DNA of 8,111 bases from Actinobacteria bacterium 13_2_20CM_68_14 (GTDB lineage Bacteria; Actinomycetota; Thermoleophilia; Gaiellales; Gaiellaceae), in the NCBI GenBank assembly GCA_001914705.1, contig MNDB01000101.1:1-8111 (forward strand), written 5' to 3'. Below, piece after piece: positions 1 to 8,111 of the stretch. The notes under the pieces were generated by a model. That model ran no database searches. It was not told the origin of the DNA and saw only the letters and a program-made list of their open reading frames with translations. How positions within the stretch are numbered: the first letter of the stretch is position 1; each line of letters starts with the position of its first letter. Both the position numbers and the translations under genes were made by a program.

Positions 1-665
1 GCCGAAGCCGGCAAGGTCAAGTTCTGGACGACCTCCGCCTCTGCCGGCTGCATGCTCTACCTCTACGGCGCAAGCGGGACGACCTACTACTACATCCATC
101 TGAACAACGACCTCACGCGCGGCAACGACGACCGCGGCAAGTGCGTCGCCGGCACCGCGTACGCGACGGGGCTCAAGGACGGCGCGAAGGTCGCGGCCGG
201 CCAGCCCGTCGGCTTCGTCGGCGACTCCGGGGACGCTGAGGGCAGCCACGCCCACCTTCACTTCGAGGTGCACCCCGAAGGCGGAAAGGCGGTCGACAGC
301 TACCCGTATCTGCAGACCGCGCAACACCTGCTCTTCGCGTCGCCGAAGGGCAGGCCGTTCACGCTCGAGCTCGACGGCACCGTCATGAAGCCCGGCTCGC
401 TGACGTTGCAGGTGAAGGTGAGCGCTGTCCACGCGTGGCCGATGGGACAACGCCAGACCAAGCTGCGCCGGCCGCTGCTGCTGAACGTCCCGGACACCGC
501 GGTCGTCCAGTCGACGAACGGCTCCTCGACCCGCAAGACCACCATCCTCAGCGCCCGGATCGGCCAGACGGTCAAGGTCTGGACGATGCCGGCGACCGCG
601 AGCCTGAAGACCGAGCGCGGCGACGACCTCTCCCTCGACGCCGCGCTCGTGTTACTGAGAACCAG

Positions 666-669
<4 letters not shown>
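1..669 (+). CDS. M23-family metallopeptidase, C-terminal part (5' end outside window)
   Basis: The frame is open from base 1, so this is the last 222 residues of a longer protein; the ATG at 52 is internal. Seen: a YYYIHLNND segment (His at residue 33), a GFVGDSGD turn, and SHAHLHFEVHP with the HxH pair at residues 85 and 87. These are the second and third motifs of the LytM/M23 zinc endopeptidase fold; the first His/Asp motif should lie upstream. The family cuts peptide cross-links of peptidoglycan outside the membrane, or forms inactive regulators; the visible zinc and catalytic histidines are intact. About 30 residues separate the two His motifs, longer than a minimal LytM domain and including a Cys. 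Some 130 residues follow HLHFEV, predicted beta-rich and not recognised. The TAG stop (667-669) overlaps the stop of the opposing enoyl-CoA hydratase. The cell-wall role is inferred from the family. Confidence 0.85.
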
Positions 670-1439
<770 letters not shown>

Positions 1440-1470
1440 GCGGCCACCTTCCTCGGCTTCGCCTCGGTCG

Positions 1471-1497
1471 CGTGGGGGAAACCATGTTTCCCCCACG
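1471..1497. repeat. Perfect hairpin with GGGGGAAAC/GTTTCCCCC arms
   Basis: Arms of 12 bases (1471-1482, cgtgggggaaac; 1486-1497, gtttcccccacg) pair perfectly around the 3-base loop cat. It lies just upstream of the enoyl-CoA hydratase start. No T-run follows on either strand, so it is not a standard intrinsic terminator. It shares the GGGGGAA/TTCCCCC core with the hairpin at 1571-1594, which suggests a family of small palindromic elements rather than a gene-specific site. It could also act as an mRNA-stabilising stem or a protein-binding site. Confidence 0.75.
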
Positions 1498-1570
1498 AGC
1501 CCCCTTCTTCTCCTATGTTCGCCTCGGCGCCCGCGTCGCTGAGATCGCCGCGTGCGACGAGGATTTCTGA

Positions 1571-1594
1571 AGGGGGAACCTCCCGGTTCCCCCT
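1571..1594. repeat. Perfect hairpin with AGGGGGAACC/GGTTCCCCCT arms
   Basis: Arms of 10 bases (1571-1580 and 1585-1594) pair perfectly around the 4-base loop tccc. It begins 21 bases downstream of the stop of the B12-binding mutase subunit (minus strand), a position suited to a transcript-end or RNA-processing stem, but no T-tract follows in that direction. Next to it, taaccccc (1594-1601) gives a second C-run, so the minus strand reads GGGGG-TTA-GGGGG-AACC-GGG-AGG. Its core matches the other hairpin 73 bases away. Confidence 0.7.
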
Positions 1595-1614
1595 AACCCC
1601 CTCCACGTCGCCGC

Positions 1615-2010
1615 TCACGCGGCGACCCTGTCGCGCAGGAAGTCGACGATCTCACTCGTCGGCGCCCCCGGCGTGAAGACTGCAGCCACACCTTGCCCCT
1701 TGAGCTCGTCGGCGTCCGCCGTCGGGATCGTTCCGCCGAGTACGACGAGCACGTCCTCGGCTCCGTTCTCCTTCAAGCCGTCGAGGATCCGCGGGACGAG
1801 CGTCATGTGGGCACCCGAGAGGATCGAGATCCCGACCGCATCCGCGTCCTCCTGAATCGCGGTCTCGACGATCTGTTCGGGCGTCTGGTGCAGGCCGGTG
1901 TAGATCACCTCCATCCCCGCATCCCGGAGCGCGCGTGCGATGATCTTCGCCCCGCGATCGTGTCCGTCAAGACCGGGTTTTGCGATCACGACTCGGATCT
2001 TGCGGGCCAC
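1615..2010 (-). CDS. icmB: Acyl-CoA mutase small subunit, B12-binding (IcmB-like)
   Basis: A 131-residue stand-alone cobalamin-binding Rossmann-like domain. Seen: Lys11 followed by DGHDRG (Asp15, His17, Gly20), the DxHxxG motif whose His replaces dimethylbenzimidazole as the lower cobalt ligand; SILSG (Ser62-Gly66), the SxL motif; and the VLGGTIP Gly-Gly at 92-93. It ends soon after the TPGAPTSEIVDFL helix, as in the C-terminal domain of methylmalonyl-CoA mutase. Known IcmB proteins are about 136 residues; single-chain mutases carry this domain fused to the barrel. It should pair with the large subunit encoded at 4207-5877, which lacks a B12 domain. The start is a GTG at 2008-2010; the frame stays open further upstream, but that part overlaps the divergent hydrolase gene and lacks conserved features. 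A TATACT hexamer lies 9 bases upstream and no Shine-Dalgarno is visible. The symbol rests on the ICM-type residues in the partner; a generic methylmalonyl-CoA mutase C-terminal subunit is the alternative name. Confidence 0.85.
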   Translation of the reverse strand: MARKIRVVIAKPGLDGHDRGAKIIARALRDAGMEVIYTGLHQTPEQIVETAIQEDADAVGISILSGAHMTLVPRILDGLKENGAEDVLVVLGGTIPTADADELKGQGVAAVFTPGAPTSEIVDFLRDRVAA

Positions 2011-2019
2011 GGGCGGCAA

Positions 2020-2025
2020 AGTATA
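2020..2025 (-). promoter_or_regulatory. Candidate -10 element (TATACT) for the B12-binding subunit
   Basis: TATACT on the minus strand differs from TATAAT at one base. Only 9 bases separate it from the GTG start of the mutase small subunit, so transcription would begin within about three bases of the start codon, giving a leaderless or nearly leaderless mRNA. No convincing -35 was found; the matching region lies inside the first codons of the divergent hydrolase gene. Confidence 0.45.
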
Positions 2026-2027
2026 TG
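2022..2027 (+). promoter_or_regulatory. Candidate -10 element (TATATG) for the MBL-fold hydrolase
   Basis: TATATG on the plus strand overlaps the minus-strand TATACT, with TTGCGG (2000-2005) 16 bases upstream as a weak -35. A start of transcription near 2034 would leave a leader of about 8 bases before the ATG at 2042. Both matches are partial. If real, the two divergent genes use overlapping -10 elements and their promoters would exclude each other. Confidence 0.3.
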
Positions 2028-2041
2028 GCGATGATGCTGGC

Positions 2042-2770
2042 ATGAAACTCGTCGTAGCTGGGTGTTCCCCGGCCTGGCCGAACCCGGGCGGAGCCCAGTC
2101 CGGGTACCTCCTGGAGAGCGGCGGCCGGCGCATCTTGCTGGACTGCGGACCGGGCGTGCTCGCTCGTCTGCGCGAGCGCGAGCCCTGGCCCGAGCTCGAC
2201 GCGATCGCGATCACGCACTGGCACCTCGACCACTGGGGCGACCTCGTTCCCTGGGTCTGGGGACGCATGTTCGGCCCCGGCGAGGACACGAAGAGACCCG
2301 AGCTCTGGATCCCGCCGGGGGGCGCCGAAATGCTCGAGGGGATTGGCGCGCGCCTCGGGTTTCCGGACATGTTCTCGGGCACGTTCGACCTGAACGAGTA
2401 CGTCGACGGCGAGCCGTTCGAAACCGCCGGCTTCGAGGTGACCGCCGAACGCGTGCTCCACTACGAGCTCTTGGCCTTCGGCTTCCGCGCCTCCGCCAAC
2501 GGATCCGTGCTCGCCTACTCGGGCGACTCAGGCCCGAGCGACGCCTTGCCGCGACTGGCACAGGACGCCGACCTCTTCGTCTGTGAGGCGACATTGCTGG
2601 CGCCGAACCCGGAAGGCGGCACGCGCGGCCATCTCGCCTCCGACGAGGCGGTCGAGGCCTTCGAAGCCGCGGACGCGAAACGGCTGCTGCTCACTCATCG
2701 CCCGAGCGAACGCCCGCTCGACTCGACGCTCGAGCAGGCTCACGACGGCATGGAGCTCGAAGTCAGGTAA
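2042..2770 (+). CDS. MBL-fold metal-dependent hydrolase, RNase Z-like group
   Basis: A cytoplasmic metallo-beta-lactamase-fold protein of 242 residues with no signal peptide. Seen: the THWHLDHWGDL motif (His59, His61, Asp63, His64) binding two metal ions, VLHY (His140), YSGDSGP (Asp162) bridging the metals, RGHLAS (His197) and LLTHRP (His219). The order, including the GHLAS His near the C-terminus, resembles the RNase Z/cyclic-nucleotide phosphodiesterase branch rather than beta-lactamases or glyoxalase II. It lacks the long exosite insertion typical of RNase Z itself, so tRNA 3' processing is not claimed; the substrate is unknown. The ATG at 2042 is chosen because an upstream in-frame ATG (1940) would add 34 unconserved residues overlapping the divergent gene. 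No Shine-Dalgarno is visible. The gene is divergent from the B12-binding subunit (31 bases apart) and convergent with the membrane protein gene that ends at 2784 (13 bases apart). It is the only plus-strand gene inside the mutase locus. Confidence 0.88.
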   Translation: MKLVVAGCSPAWPNPGGAQSGYLLESGGRRILLDCGPGVLARLREREPWPELDAIAITHWHLDHWGDLVPWVWGRMFGPGEDTKRPELWIPPGGAEMLEGIGARLGFPDMFSGTFDLNEYVDGEPFETAGFEVTAERVLHYELLAFGFRASANGSVLAYSGDSGPSDALPRLAQDADLFVCEATLLAPNPEGGTRGHLASDEAVEAFEAADAKRLLLTHRPSERPLDSTLEQAHDGMELEVR

Positions 2771-2783
2771 GCAGGGCTCAGGG

Positions 2784-3536
2784 CTACTCGCCGAAGAGCG
2801 CCCGTGCGCGCCGGTCGCGGTACCAGTTCGTACCCGCGATCACGGCTGGAATGAGCAGGGCCAGGCTGAGCAGGCCAACGGGGATGAGGAGCCAGATCGG
2901 GCTCTCCTTCGCCTTCGCCGAGGTGGCGCTCACCCGCGGACTGATCTGGTCGAACACGCCGCCGGTCGCTCCGCCGCCGCCGCTGGCGACCTGAGACGCC
3001 GTCGTCGGTGCGGCCTGCCAGTTGTCGACGAGCCAGTGTCTATGCGTTCCGGCGCCGACCTTATGGAGCCCGATCATGAAGACCTGCGCCTGCTGATGGG
3101 AGGCCTTGGTCGGGAAGAGCGCCATCGTGAAGCCGATCCCCTTCGCGTCCGAGAATTGGAGCCTCCACCTCGCCTCGGCGACCGGAAACGGCGGAATCCC
3201 GGGCAAGTTCGCCGTGTCCCATTGCTTGCGTGTGTAGCCGGCGTGGAGCGTCGGCGTCACGAGCCCCCAGGCGCGATCGACGTTCTTGCGGGCGACCGCT
3301 GTGTCGATGAACCTCGATGCGACGGCGAGGGCCGCTGCCCGGTCGCGCAGCTTCAGCGGCATGTGCTTAGGGGGTGCAGCGATCTTGACGGTGCCGCCGG
3401 TGGGTTTGGTGTTCTCAGGCGGGGCGGTGTTGGGCCAGATGAACCCGATCGCGAGCGCGCTTCCTACGACGCCCGCCGTCACCGTCATCCAGATCAGGCG
3501 TCGCCGCCAGCGGTACGACGCGAGAACTCGCTTCAC
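2784..3536 (-). CDS. Uncharacterised membrane protein with two membrane segments, paralogue of the gene at 3589-4164
   Basis: Not a family I recognise by name; 250 residues. Seen: a basic N-terminus (KR, RWRRR), a membrane segment near residues 15-34, a Pro/Thr-rich linker (NTAPPENTKPTGG), a globular region of about residues 62-175, a Gly/Ser-rich spacer (GGGGATGG, 186-193), a second membrane segment near 214-236, and a basic tail (YRDRRARALFGE). The positive-inside rule puts both ends in the cytoplasm and the globular region outside. That region aligns with the neighbouring gene: RFIDTAVARKN, YTRKQWDTANLPGIPPFP and HKVGAGTHRHWLVDNW all have counterparts. Its size and closing 'HWLVDNW' strand recall NTF2-like/SnoaL-type domains, but this is a guess at fold only. 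The start is a GTG at 3534-3536, with TATCCT 9 bases upstream and TTGAGG 16 bases before that. The spacing to the paralogue stop is 52 bases. Confidence 0.8.
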   Translation of the reverse strand: MKRVLASYRWRRRLIWMTVTAGVVGSALAIGFIWPNTAPPENTKPTGGTVKIAAPPKHMPLKLRDRAAALAVASRFIDTAVARKNVDRAWGLVTPTLHAGYTRKQWDTANLPGIPPFPVAEARWRLQFSDAKGIGFTMALFPTKASHQQAQVFMIGLHKVGAGTHRHWLVDNWQAAPTTASQVASGGGGATGGVFDQISPRVSATSAKAKESPIWLLIPVGLLSLALLIPAVIAGTNWYRDRRARALFGE

Positions 3537-3545
3537 CTTGGATTG

Positions 3546-3573
3546 AGGATAGCGCCTGCCATGGCCACCTCAA
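3546..3573 (-). promoter_or_regulatory. Candidate promoter TTGAGG-16-TATCCT for the gene ending at 2784
   Basis: On the minus strand, TTGAGG (3568-3573) and TATCCT (3546-3551) are 16 bases apart, an acceptable sigma-70-type pair. The -10 ends 9 bases before the GTG start, the same distance as for the B12-binding subunit, so the mRNA would be leaderless or nearly so. This implies that the two paralogues can be transcribed separately although they are neighbours on one strand. Confidence 0.45.
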
Positions 3574-3588
3574 GGGCGGAAATTCGCC

Positions 3589-4164
3589 CTAGTGGGTCGG
3601 GACCGGCACTCCCCGCATGGCGCCGAAATAGTCAACGACCCAGTGGGCGTTCGCCCCATGTCCAACCTTGACCACCTCGATCAGGAATGGCCCCGTTTGC
3701 AGCCCCGACTTCGCCGTCGGAACCAGGAGCAGGTTGACGGCAGCATCGCGCGGATGCGCGAAGTTCGTGTTCTTCCAGTTGTAACGAATGATCTTGGTCG
3801 TCGGGAAGTACGGGACCGGGATGTTTCCGGTCTTCCACTGTGCGAGGGTGAGGCCGCCTCTCACGTTGTCATCCGCAAGCGCATACGCCTGGGCGAGGTT
3901 CTTTCGCGCCGGCGCCGCCGCGATGAACTGTTTGGCCACCTTCCACGCGGCCGCCGGGAACCGAATGTTCTTCTGATTTTTTTCAAGCTGGCTGATCGGT
4001 GGACCCGTCGGGTTGGCGTTCTCGGTTGTCCCGCTGTTGTTCCCGACCTTGGTGACGAGGATCGCGATGACCCCGGCTACGAGAACCAGGGCGCCGAGCA
4101 CGAGCAACCAGCGGTTGAACCGTCGGGACGACAGCGCACTCTGGACCACATTCACGGCCATCAC
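3589..4164 (-). CDS. Uncharacterised membrane-anchored protein, paralogue of the gene at 2784-3536
   Basis: Not recognised by name; 191 residues. Seen: an N-terminal membrane anchor (about residues 19-37) after SSRRFNRW, a TTENANPTGPP linker, then an extracytoplasmic globular region of about residues 68-182. Shared with the neighbour: QFIAAAPARKN, GGLTLAQWKTGNIPVPYFP and VKVGHGANAHWVVDYF. It stops about 11 residues after the shared HWVVDYF strand, so it lacks the Gly-rich spacer and second membrane segment of its paralogue. The start is uncertain: GTG (4162-4164) is followed at once by ATG (4159-4161) and by further GTG codons at 4153-4155 and 4147-4149; aligning the basic N-termini would favour one of the later ones. 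A TACGAT hexamer lies at 4166-4171. The gene is 42 bases downstream of the mutase large subunit on the same strand, so it may also be read from that transcript. Function unknown; a small secreted binding domain is a guess. Confidence 0.78.
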   Translation of the reverse strand: MMAVNVVQSALSSRRFNRWLLVLGALVLVAGVIAILVTKVGNNSGTTENANPTGPPISQLEKNQKNIRFPAAAWKVAKQFIAAAPARKNLAQAYALADDNVRGGLTLAQWKTGNIPVPYFPTTKIIRYNWKNTNFAHPRDAAVNLLLVPTAKSGLQTGPFLIEVVKVGHGANAHWVVDYFGAMRGVPVPTH

Positions 4165-4206
4165 GATCGTAGACGACGAGAACCGCCGTTCGGTTAGCGC
4201 TGGTTC

Positions 4207-5877
<1,671 letters not shown>

Positions 5878-5883
5878 GGCGCC

Positions 5884-5889
5884 ATCTTA
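5884..5889 (-). promoter_or_regulatory. Candidate -10 element (TAAGAT) for the mutase large subunit
   Basis: TAAGAT on the minus strand fits the TANNNT form of actinobacterial -10 elements and is followed by exactly 6 bases and then the GTG start. Transcription beginning 7 bases after the hexamer would start on the G of GTG, the geometry of leaderless mRNAs. No clear -35 is visible. No Shine-Dalgarno lies between this hexamer and the start. Confidence 0.5.
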
Positions 5890-5956
5890 GGGCTAGCGGG
5901 CCGGGGTTCCGTTGGAAGGTGTTGACTTTGATCGCTCTTGTAGGACCGAGTACCTA

Positions 5957-5968
5957 CCCCGATCGGGG
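5957..5968. promoter_or_regulatory. 12-base perfect palindrome CCCCGATCGGGG, candidate operator
   Basis: A perfect dyad lies in the 165-base divergent gap between the mutase large subunit and the sensor kinase. It sits 30-41 bases downstream of TTGACT (5922-5927), a good -35 match on the plus strand without a well-spaced -10. A palindrome in a divergent promoter region is typical of a dimeric regulator site, and with 4-base C/G arms it could also form a stem in the kinase leader RNA. A chance dyad is possible in GC-rich DNA. Confidence 0.3.
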
Positions 5969-6042
5969 GATCTTCTCAACGACCCCGGTTTCAAGTCACA
6001 TTTCGGCTCAGTCCGCCGGCTGCGGTTGCCGATCCGAGCTAT

Positions 6043-7593
6043 GTGGACGCTTCTCTTCAACCTGCGGCGGGCCAGATGCCTCTCGCACCTCTTGGGAGGC
6101 CGCCCCGTCTCGTCCTCCGCTTCGCGCTCTACACGGGCGCCGTGCTACTCGCGGCCGGGCTCGCGATCCTCTGGACGGTCAACCACGAAGTCGCCGCCCG
6201 TGCCCAGCGGACCGTTGAGACCCAAGCGCGGTTGTTCGCCGAGCAGAACCTGCGCCGCCAACTACTCACAAGCGACTTCACGAAGCCGGTCCGCGGCTCG
6301 CGCCGCGCCGTGCTCGACGACCTCTTCCGACAGCGCATCCTGATTCCCGGCATCGTCGGCACCCGCCTCTTCAACAGCAGCGGCACGATCACCTACGCCG
6401 CGAGGCACCAGCTGATCGGCACGAAGGTGCCCTACCTGGCGGATGTCAGCGGCGTCCTCGCCGGGGTGCCGAAGCGCCGAGTGACTCGGACCGTCAGCTG
6501 GCGAGGGCAGAAGAATGTAAAGGTCCTGCAGTCCTTGATCCCGGTTCGGCAAGCCGGGTCGATGAAGCCGATCGGCGCGCTCGAGCTCGACCAGGACTAT
6601 CGCGCGGTCGCCGTCACTGTCGGCGAGGCGAAAAGCCGGCTCGTGCTGATTTTGGGCATCGCGCTCCTCGTCCTCTATCTGGCGCTCTTTCCGATTCTTC
6701 GCCGTGTCACCGGCGAGCTTGCCTCTCGCAACCGCCGCCTACACGAGCACGCGCTCGAACGAGGAAGCCTCCTCGAGGCCGAGCGTGCGGCACGTGCCGA
6801 GGCCGAGTCGATCCAACGACTCCTCGCCGACCAGAATGACCGCTTGCGCGAGCTCGACCGGATGAAGGACGAGTTCGTCTCGTTGGTCTCGCACGAGCTG
6901 CGGACGCCGCTCACGTCAATCCGCGGCTATCTCGAGCTCTTCAGAGACAGCGGCGATCTGACGCCGAAGCAGCGCGAGTTCCTGAAGGTCGTGGACCGGA
7001 ATGCGCAGCGCCTACTCGAGCTGGTCGGAGACCTGCTCTTCCTCGCCAAGATCGATGCCGGCGCCTTCGAGATCGACCTCGACGAGGTGGATCTCGCGCA
7101 GGTCGTAGAGGAATCGATCGAGGCGTCCCGGCCGATGGCCGAGAGCCGGAAGATCGAGCTCGTTGCCTCGATCGGAAACCCGCCGCCTCTCGTTGGCGAC
7201 CGCACGCGCCTGGCCCAAGTCCTCGACAACCTGGTCTCGAACGCGCTCAAGTTCACAGAAGCCGGCGGTCGCGTGGAGGTGACACTGTCGTCTGAAGACG
7301 AACACGTCCTCCTCGAGGTCAAGGACACCGGGCTTGGGGTCTCGCCTGAGGAGCAGCCACTCCTGTTCGAGCGGTTCTTCCGCAGCTCACGTGCGACCGA
7401 GAACGCTATCCCGGGCACTGGCCTCGGGCTGACGATCACCAAGGCGATCGTCGAGCGCCACGGCGGCTGGATCACACTCGAGAGCGAGGGGAGCGTCGGA
7501 ACGACGGTGCGCGTCGAGCTTCCGACGAAGGCCGCGAGACGAGCCGACGTCGCCGGCCGAGAGCTGCTGGACGTCGCGGCCGTCAAGCGCTAG
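6043..7593 (+). CDS. Membrane sensor histidine kinase
   Basis: Two-component sensor kinase of 516 residues. Seen in order: membrane segment 1 (about 23-46); an extracytoplasmic sensor region (about 48-198) containing TRLFNSSGTITYAARHQLIG and a closing IGALELDQDYRAVA, which resembles a single Cache/PAS-like fold; membrane segment 2 (about 199-220); a charged, probably coiled-coil linker (222-272) with no clear HAMP domain; a HisKA dimerisation domain with FVSLVSHELRTPL (phospho-acceptor His284); and an HATPase_c domain with N box DNLVSNALKF (Asn396, Asn400), G1 DTGLG (428-432), F box LFERFFRS (441-448) and G2 GTGLGLTITKA (458-468). All catalytic motifs are intact. The start is uncertain: GTG at 6043 gives the longest form, and ATG at 6076 gives a compact N-terminus (MPLAPLGRPP) before the membrane segment; neither has a good Shine-Dalgarno. 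The TAG stop overlaps the stop of the convergent response regulator, its probable partner. The signal is unknown. Confidence 0.93.
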   Translation: MDASLQPAAGQMPLAPLGRPPRLVLRFALYTGAVLLAAGLAILWTVNHEVAARAQRTVETQARLFAEQNLRRQLLTSDFTKPVRGSRRAVLDDLFRQRILIPGIVGTRLFNSSGTITYAARHQLIGTKVPYLADVSGVLAGVPKRRVTRTVSWRGQKNVKVLQSLIPVRQAGSMKPIGALELDQDYRAVAVTVGEAKSRLVLILGIALLVLYLALFPILRRVTGELASRNRRLHEHALERGSLLEAERAARAEAESIQRLLADQNDRLRELDRMKDEFVSLVSHELRTPLTSIRGYLELFRDSGDLTPKQREFLKVVDRNAQRLLELVGDLLFLAKIDAGAFEIDLDEVDLAQVVEESIEASRPMAESRKIELVASIGNPPPLVGDRTRLAQVLDNLVSNALKFTEAGGRVEVTLSSEDEHVLLEVKDTGLGVSPEEQPLLFERFFRSSRATENAIPGTGLGLTITKAIVERHGGWITLESEGSVGTTVRVELPTKAARRADVAGRELLDVAAVKR

Positions 7594-8111
7594 CGCCGCA
7601 CGTTGTACCGGTAGCCAAATCCGCGAACGGTCTCGATCGGCGAGTCTCCGGAAGGGAGCTCGCCCAGCTTGCGACGCAGATAGCCGACGTACAGCTTCAC
7701 CTGATCTCGTCCGCCGGCTCGGTCGAGCCCCCAGGCCAACTCGATCAGCTGGTCCTGGGAAAGGACCTGGTTTGGATTACGGACGAATGCCGCCAGAAGC
7801 CGGAACTCGAGTGGCGTGATCGGAACCTGGACTCCTCCTGCTGTGACGGCCCGCTGTGCGAAGTCGATCGTCAGGAAGCTGTCGGCATACGACTGCGGCG
7901 AGTCGGCTTCCGTCCGCCCCTTGCGAAGCAGCCCTTCGACGCGCGCGAGTAGCTCTTGAGGCCCGAACGGCTTCGTGACGTAATCGTCTGCGCCCCCGCG
8001 TAGCCCGCGAACCTTGTCGAGTTCGTGGTCTTGGGCGCTCAGCATCACAACCGGCACGGCGCTCAATTCGCGGATGCGTTCGAGCGTCTGCCAGCCGTCG
8101 AAGCCCGGCAT
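7590..8111 (-). CDS. OmpR/PhoB-family response regulator, 5' end outside window
   Basis: The 173 C-terminal residues of a winged-helix response regulator. The window edge falls on the Met of the MPGFDGW loop, which follows the phosphorylated Asp directly in this family, so the Asp and the first half of the receiver are missing and that Met is not the start. Seen: receiver residues VVMLSA (Ser25, the Ser/Thr switch position), GADDYVTKPFG with the conserved Lys47, the alpha-5 helix PQELLARVEGLLRK, then a Trans_Reg_C DNA-binding domain (about 75-172) with ITPLEFRLLAAFVRNPNQVLS, the recognition-helix stretch DQVKLYVGYLRRKL and the wing VRGFGYRY. It should bind DNA as a phosphorylation-driven dimer. 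It is convergent with the sensor kinase, the two TAG stops overlapping in CTAG. Cognate pairing is inferred from adjacency. Targets are not shown by the sequence. Confidence 0.93.
   Translation of the reverse strand: MPGFDGWQTLERIRELSAVPVVMLSAQDHELDKVRGLRGGADDYVTKPFGPQELLARVEGLLRKGRTEADSPQSYADSFLTIDFAQRAVTAGGVQVPITPLEFRLLAAFVRNPNQVLSQDQLIELAWGLDRAGGRDQVKLYVGYLRRKLGELPSGDSPIETVRGFGYRYNVRR

Noticed and set aside
2011..2382. N-terminal extension of the B12-binding subunit to an upstream start at 2382
   Set aside because: The extra 124 residues are Pro/Ser/Arg-rich, lie antisense to the MBL-fold hydrolase and precede a GTG that already gives the normal subunit length.
2772..2785. Tandem 7-base direct repeat cagggct-cagggct between the convergent MBL-fold and membrane protein genes
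   Set aside because: Two short copies overlapping a stop codon are easily explained by chance in GC-rich DNA; no array or flanking structure was seen.
3573..3590. AGGGCG/CGCCCT inverted repeat at the stop of the shorter membrane protein gene, considered as a terminator
   Set aside because: A 6-base stem with an AT-rich loop and no T-tract; it overlaps the stop codon and the candidate -35 of the next gene, so no clear role can be supported.
4180..4206. Inverted repeats (AACCG/CGGTT, GAACC/GGTTC) in the 42-base gap after the mutase stop, considered as a terminator
   Set aside because: Stems are only 5 bases, the two pairings exclude each other, and no T-run follows on the minus strand.

Overview
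The window is GC-rich with densely packed genes. The gene content, frequent GTG starts and promoter-at-the-start-codon layout point to a high-GC actinobacterium. The style of the M23 peptidase and of the sensor kinase fits the class Thermoleophilia (Solirubrobacterales/Gaiellales relatives), but that placement is an inference from recognition and was not tested by a search. Eight protein-coding genes are supported, two of them cut by the window edges. No rRNA, tRNA, CRISPR array or insertion sequence was seen, and no gap between genes exceeds 175 bases.

Layout from left to right: (1) 1-669 (+), the C-terminal part of a secreted M23 metallopeptidase. (2) 666-1439 (-), an enoyl-CoA hydratase that meets it tail to tail and appears to start at a CTG. 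(3) 1440-1614, a spacer holding two perfect GGGGGAA/TTCCCCC hairpins. (4) 1615-2010 (-), the B12-binding small subunit of an acyl-CoA mutase. (5) 2042-2770 (+), a metallo-beta-lactamase-fold hydrolase divergent from it across 31 bases. (6) 2784-3536 (-) and 3589-4164 (-), a tandem pair of related membrane-anchored proteins of unknown function. (7) 4207-5877 (-), the large catalytic subunit of the acyl-CoA mutase. (8) 5878-6042, a divergent regulatory region. (9) 6043-7593 (+), a membrane sensor histidine kinase, and 7590-8111 (-), an OmpR-type response regulator cut by the right edge, convergent with the kinase.

The metabolic theme is coenzyme-B12-dependent acyl-CoA rearrangement. The large subunit would normally be labelled methylmalonyl-CoA mutase. 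At the two positions that set substrate choice it carries Phe85 and Gln203 (Tyr89 and Arg207 in the Propionibacterium enzyme), which is the isobutyryl-CoA mutase pattern, and its 556 + 131 residue split matches IcmA + IcmB. With the enoyl-CoA hydratase downstream of the small subunit, a reasonable model is conversion of isobutyryl-CoA (from valine) to n-butyryl-CoA and then beta-oxidation. The two mutase genes are on the same strand but lie 2.2 kb apart, separated by the hydrolase and the membrane-protein pair.

Several minus-strand genes have a -10-like hexamer 6-9 bases before a GTG start and no Shine-Dalgarno sequence, which suggests leaderless mRNAs. The strongest leads are the ICM-type specificity residues, the CTG start with its bridging-ORF geometry, the paired hairpins, and the unexplained membrane-protein pair inside the split mutase locus.
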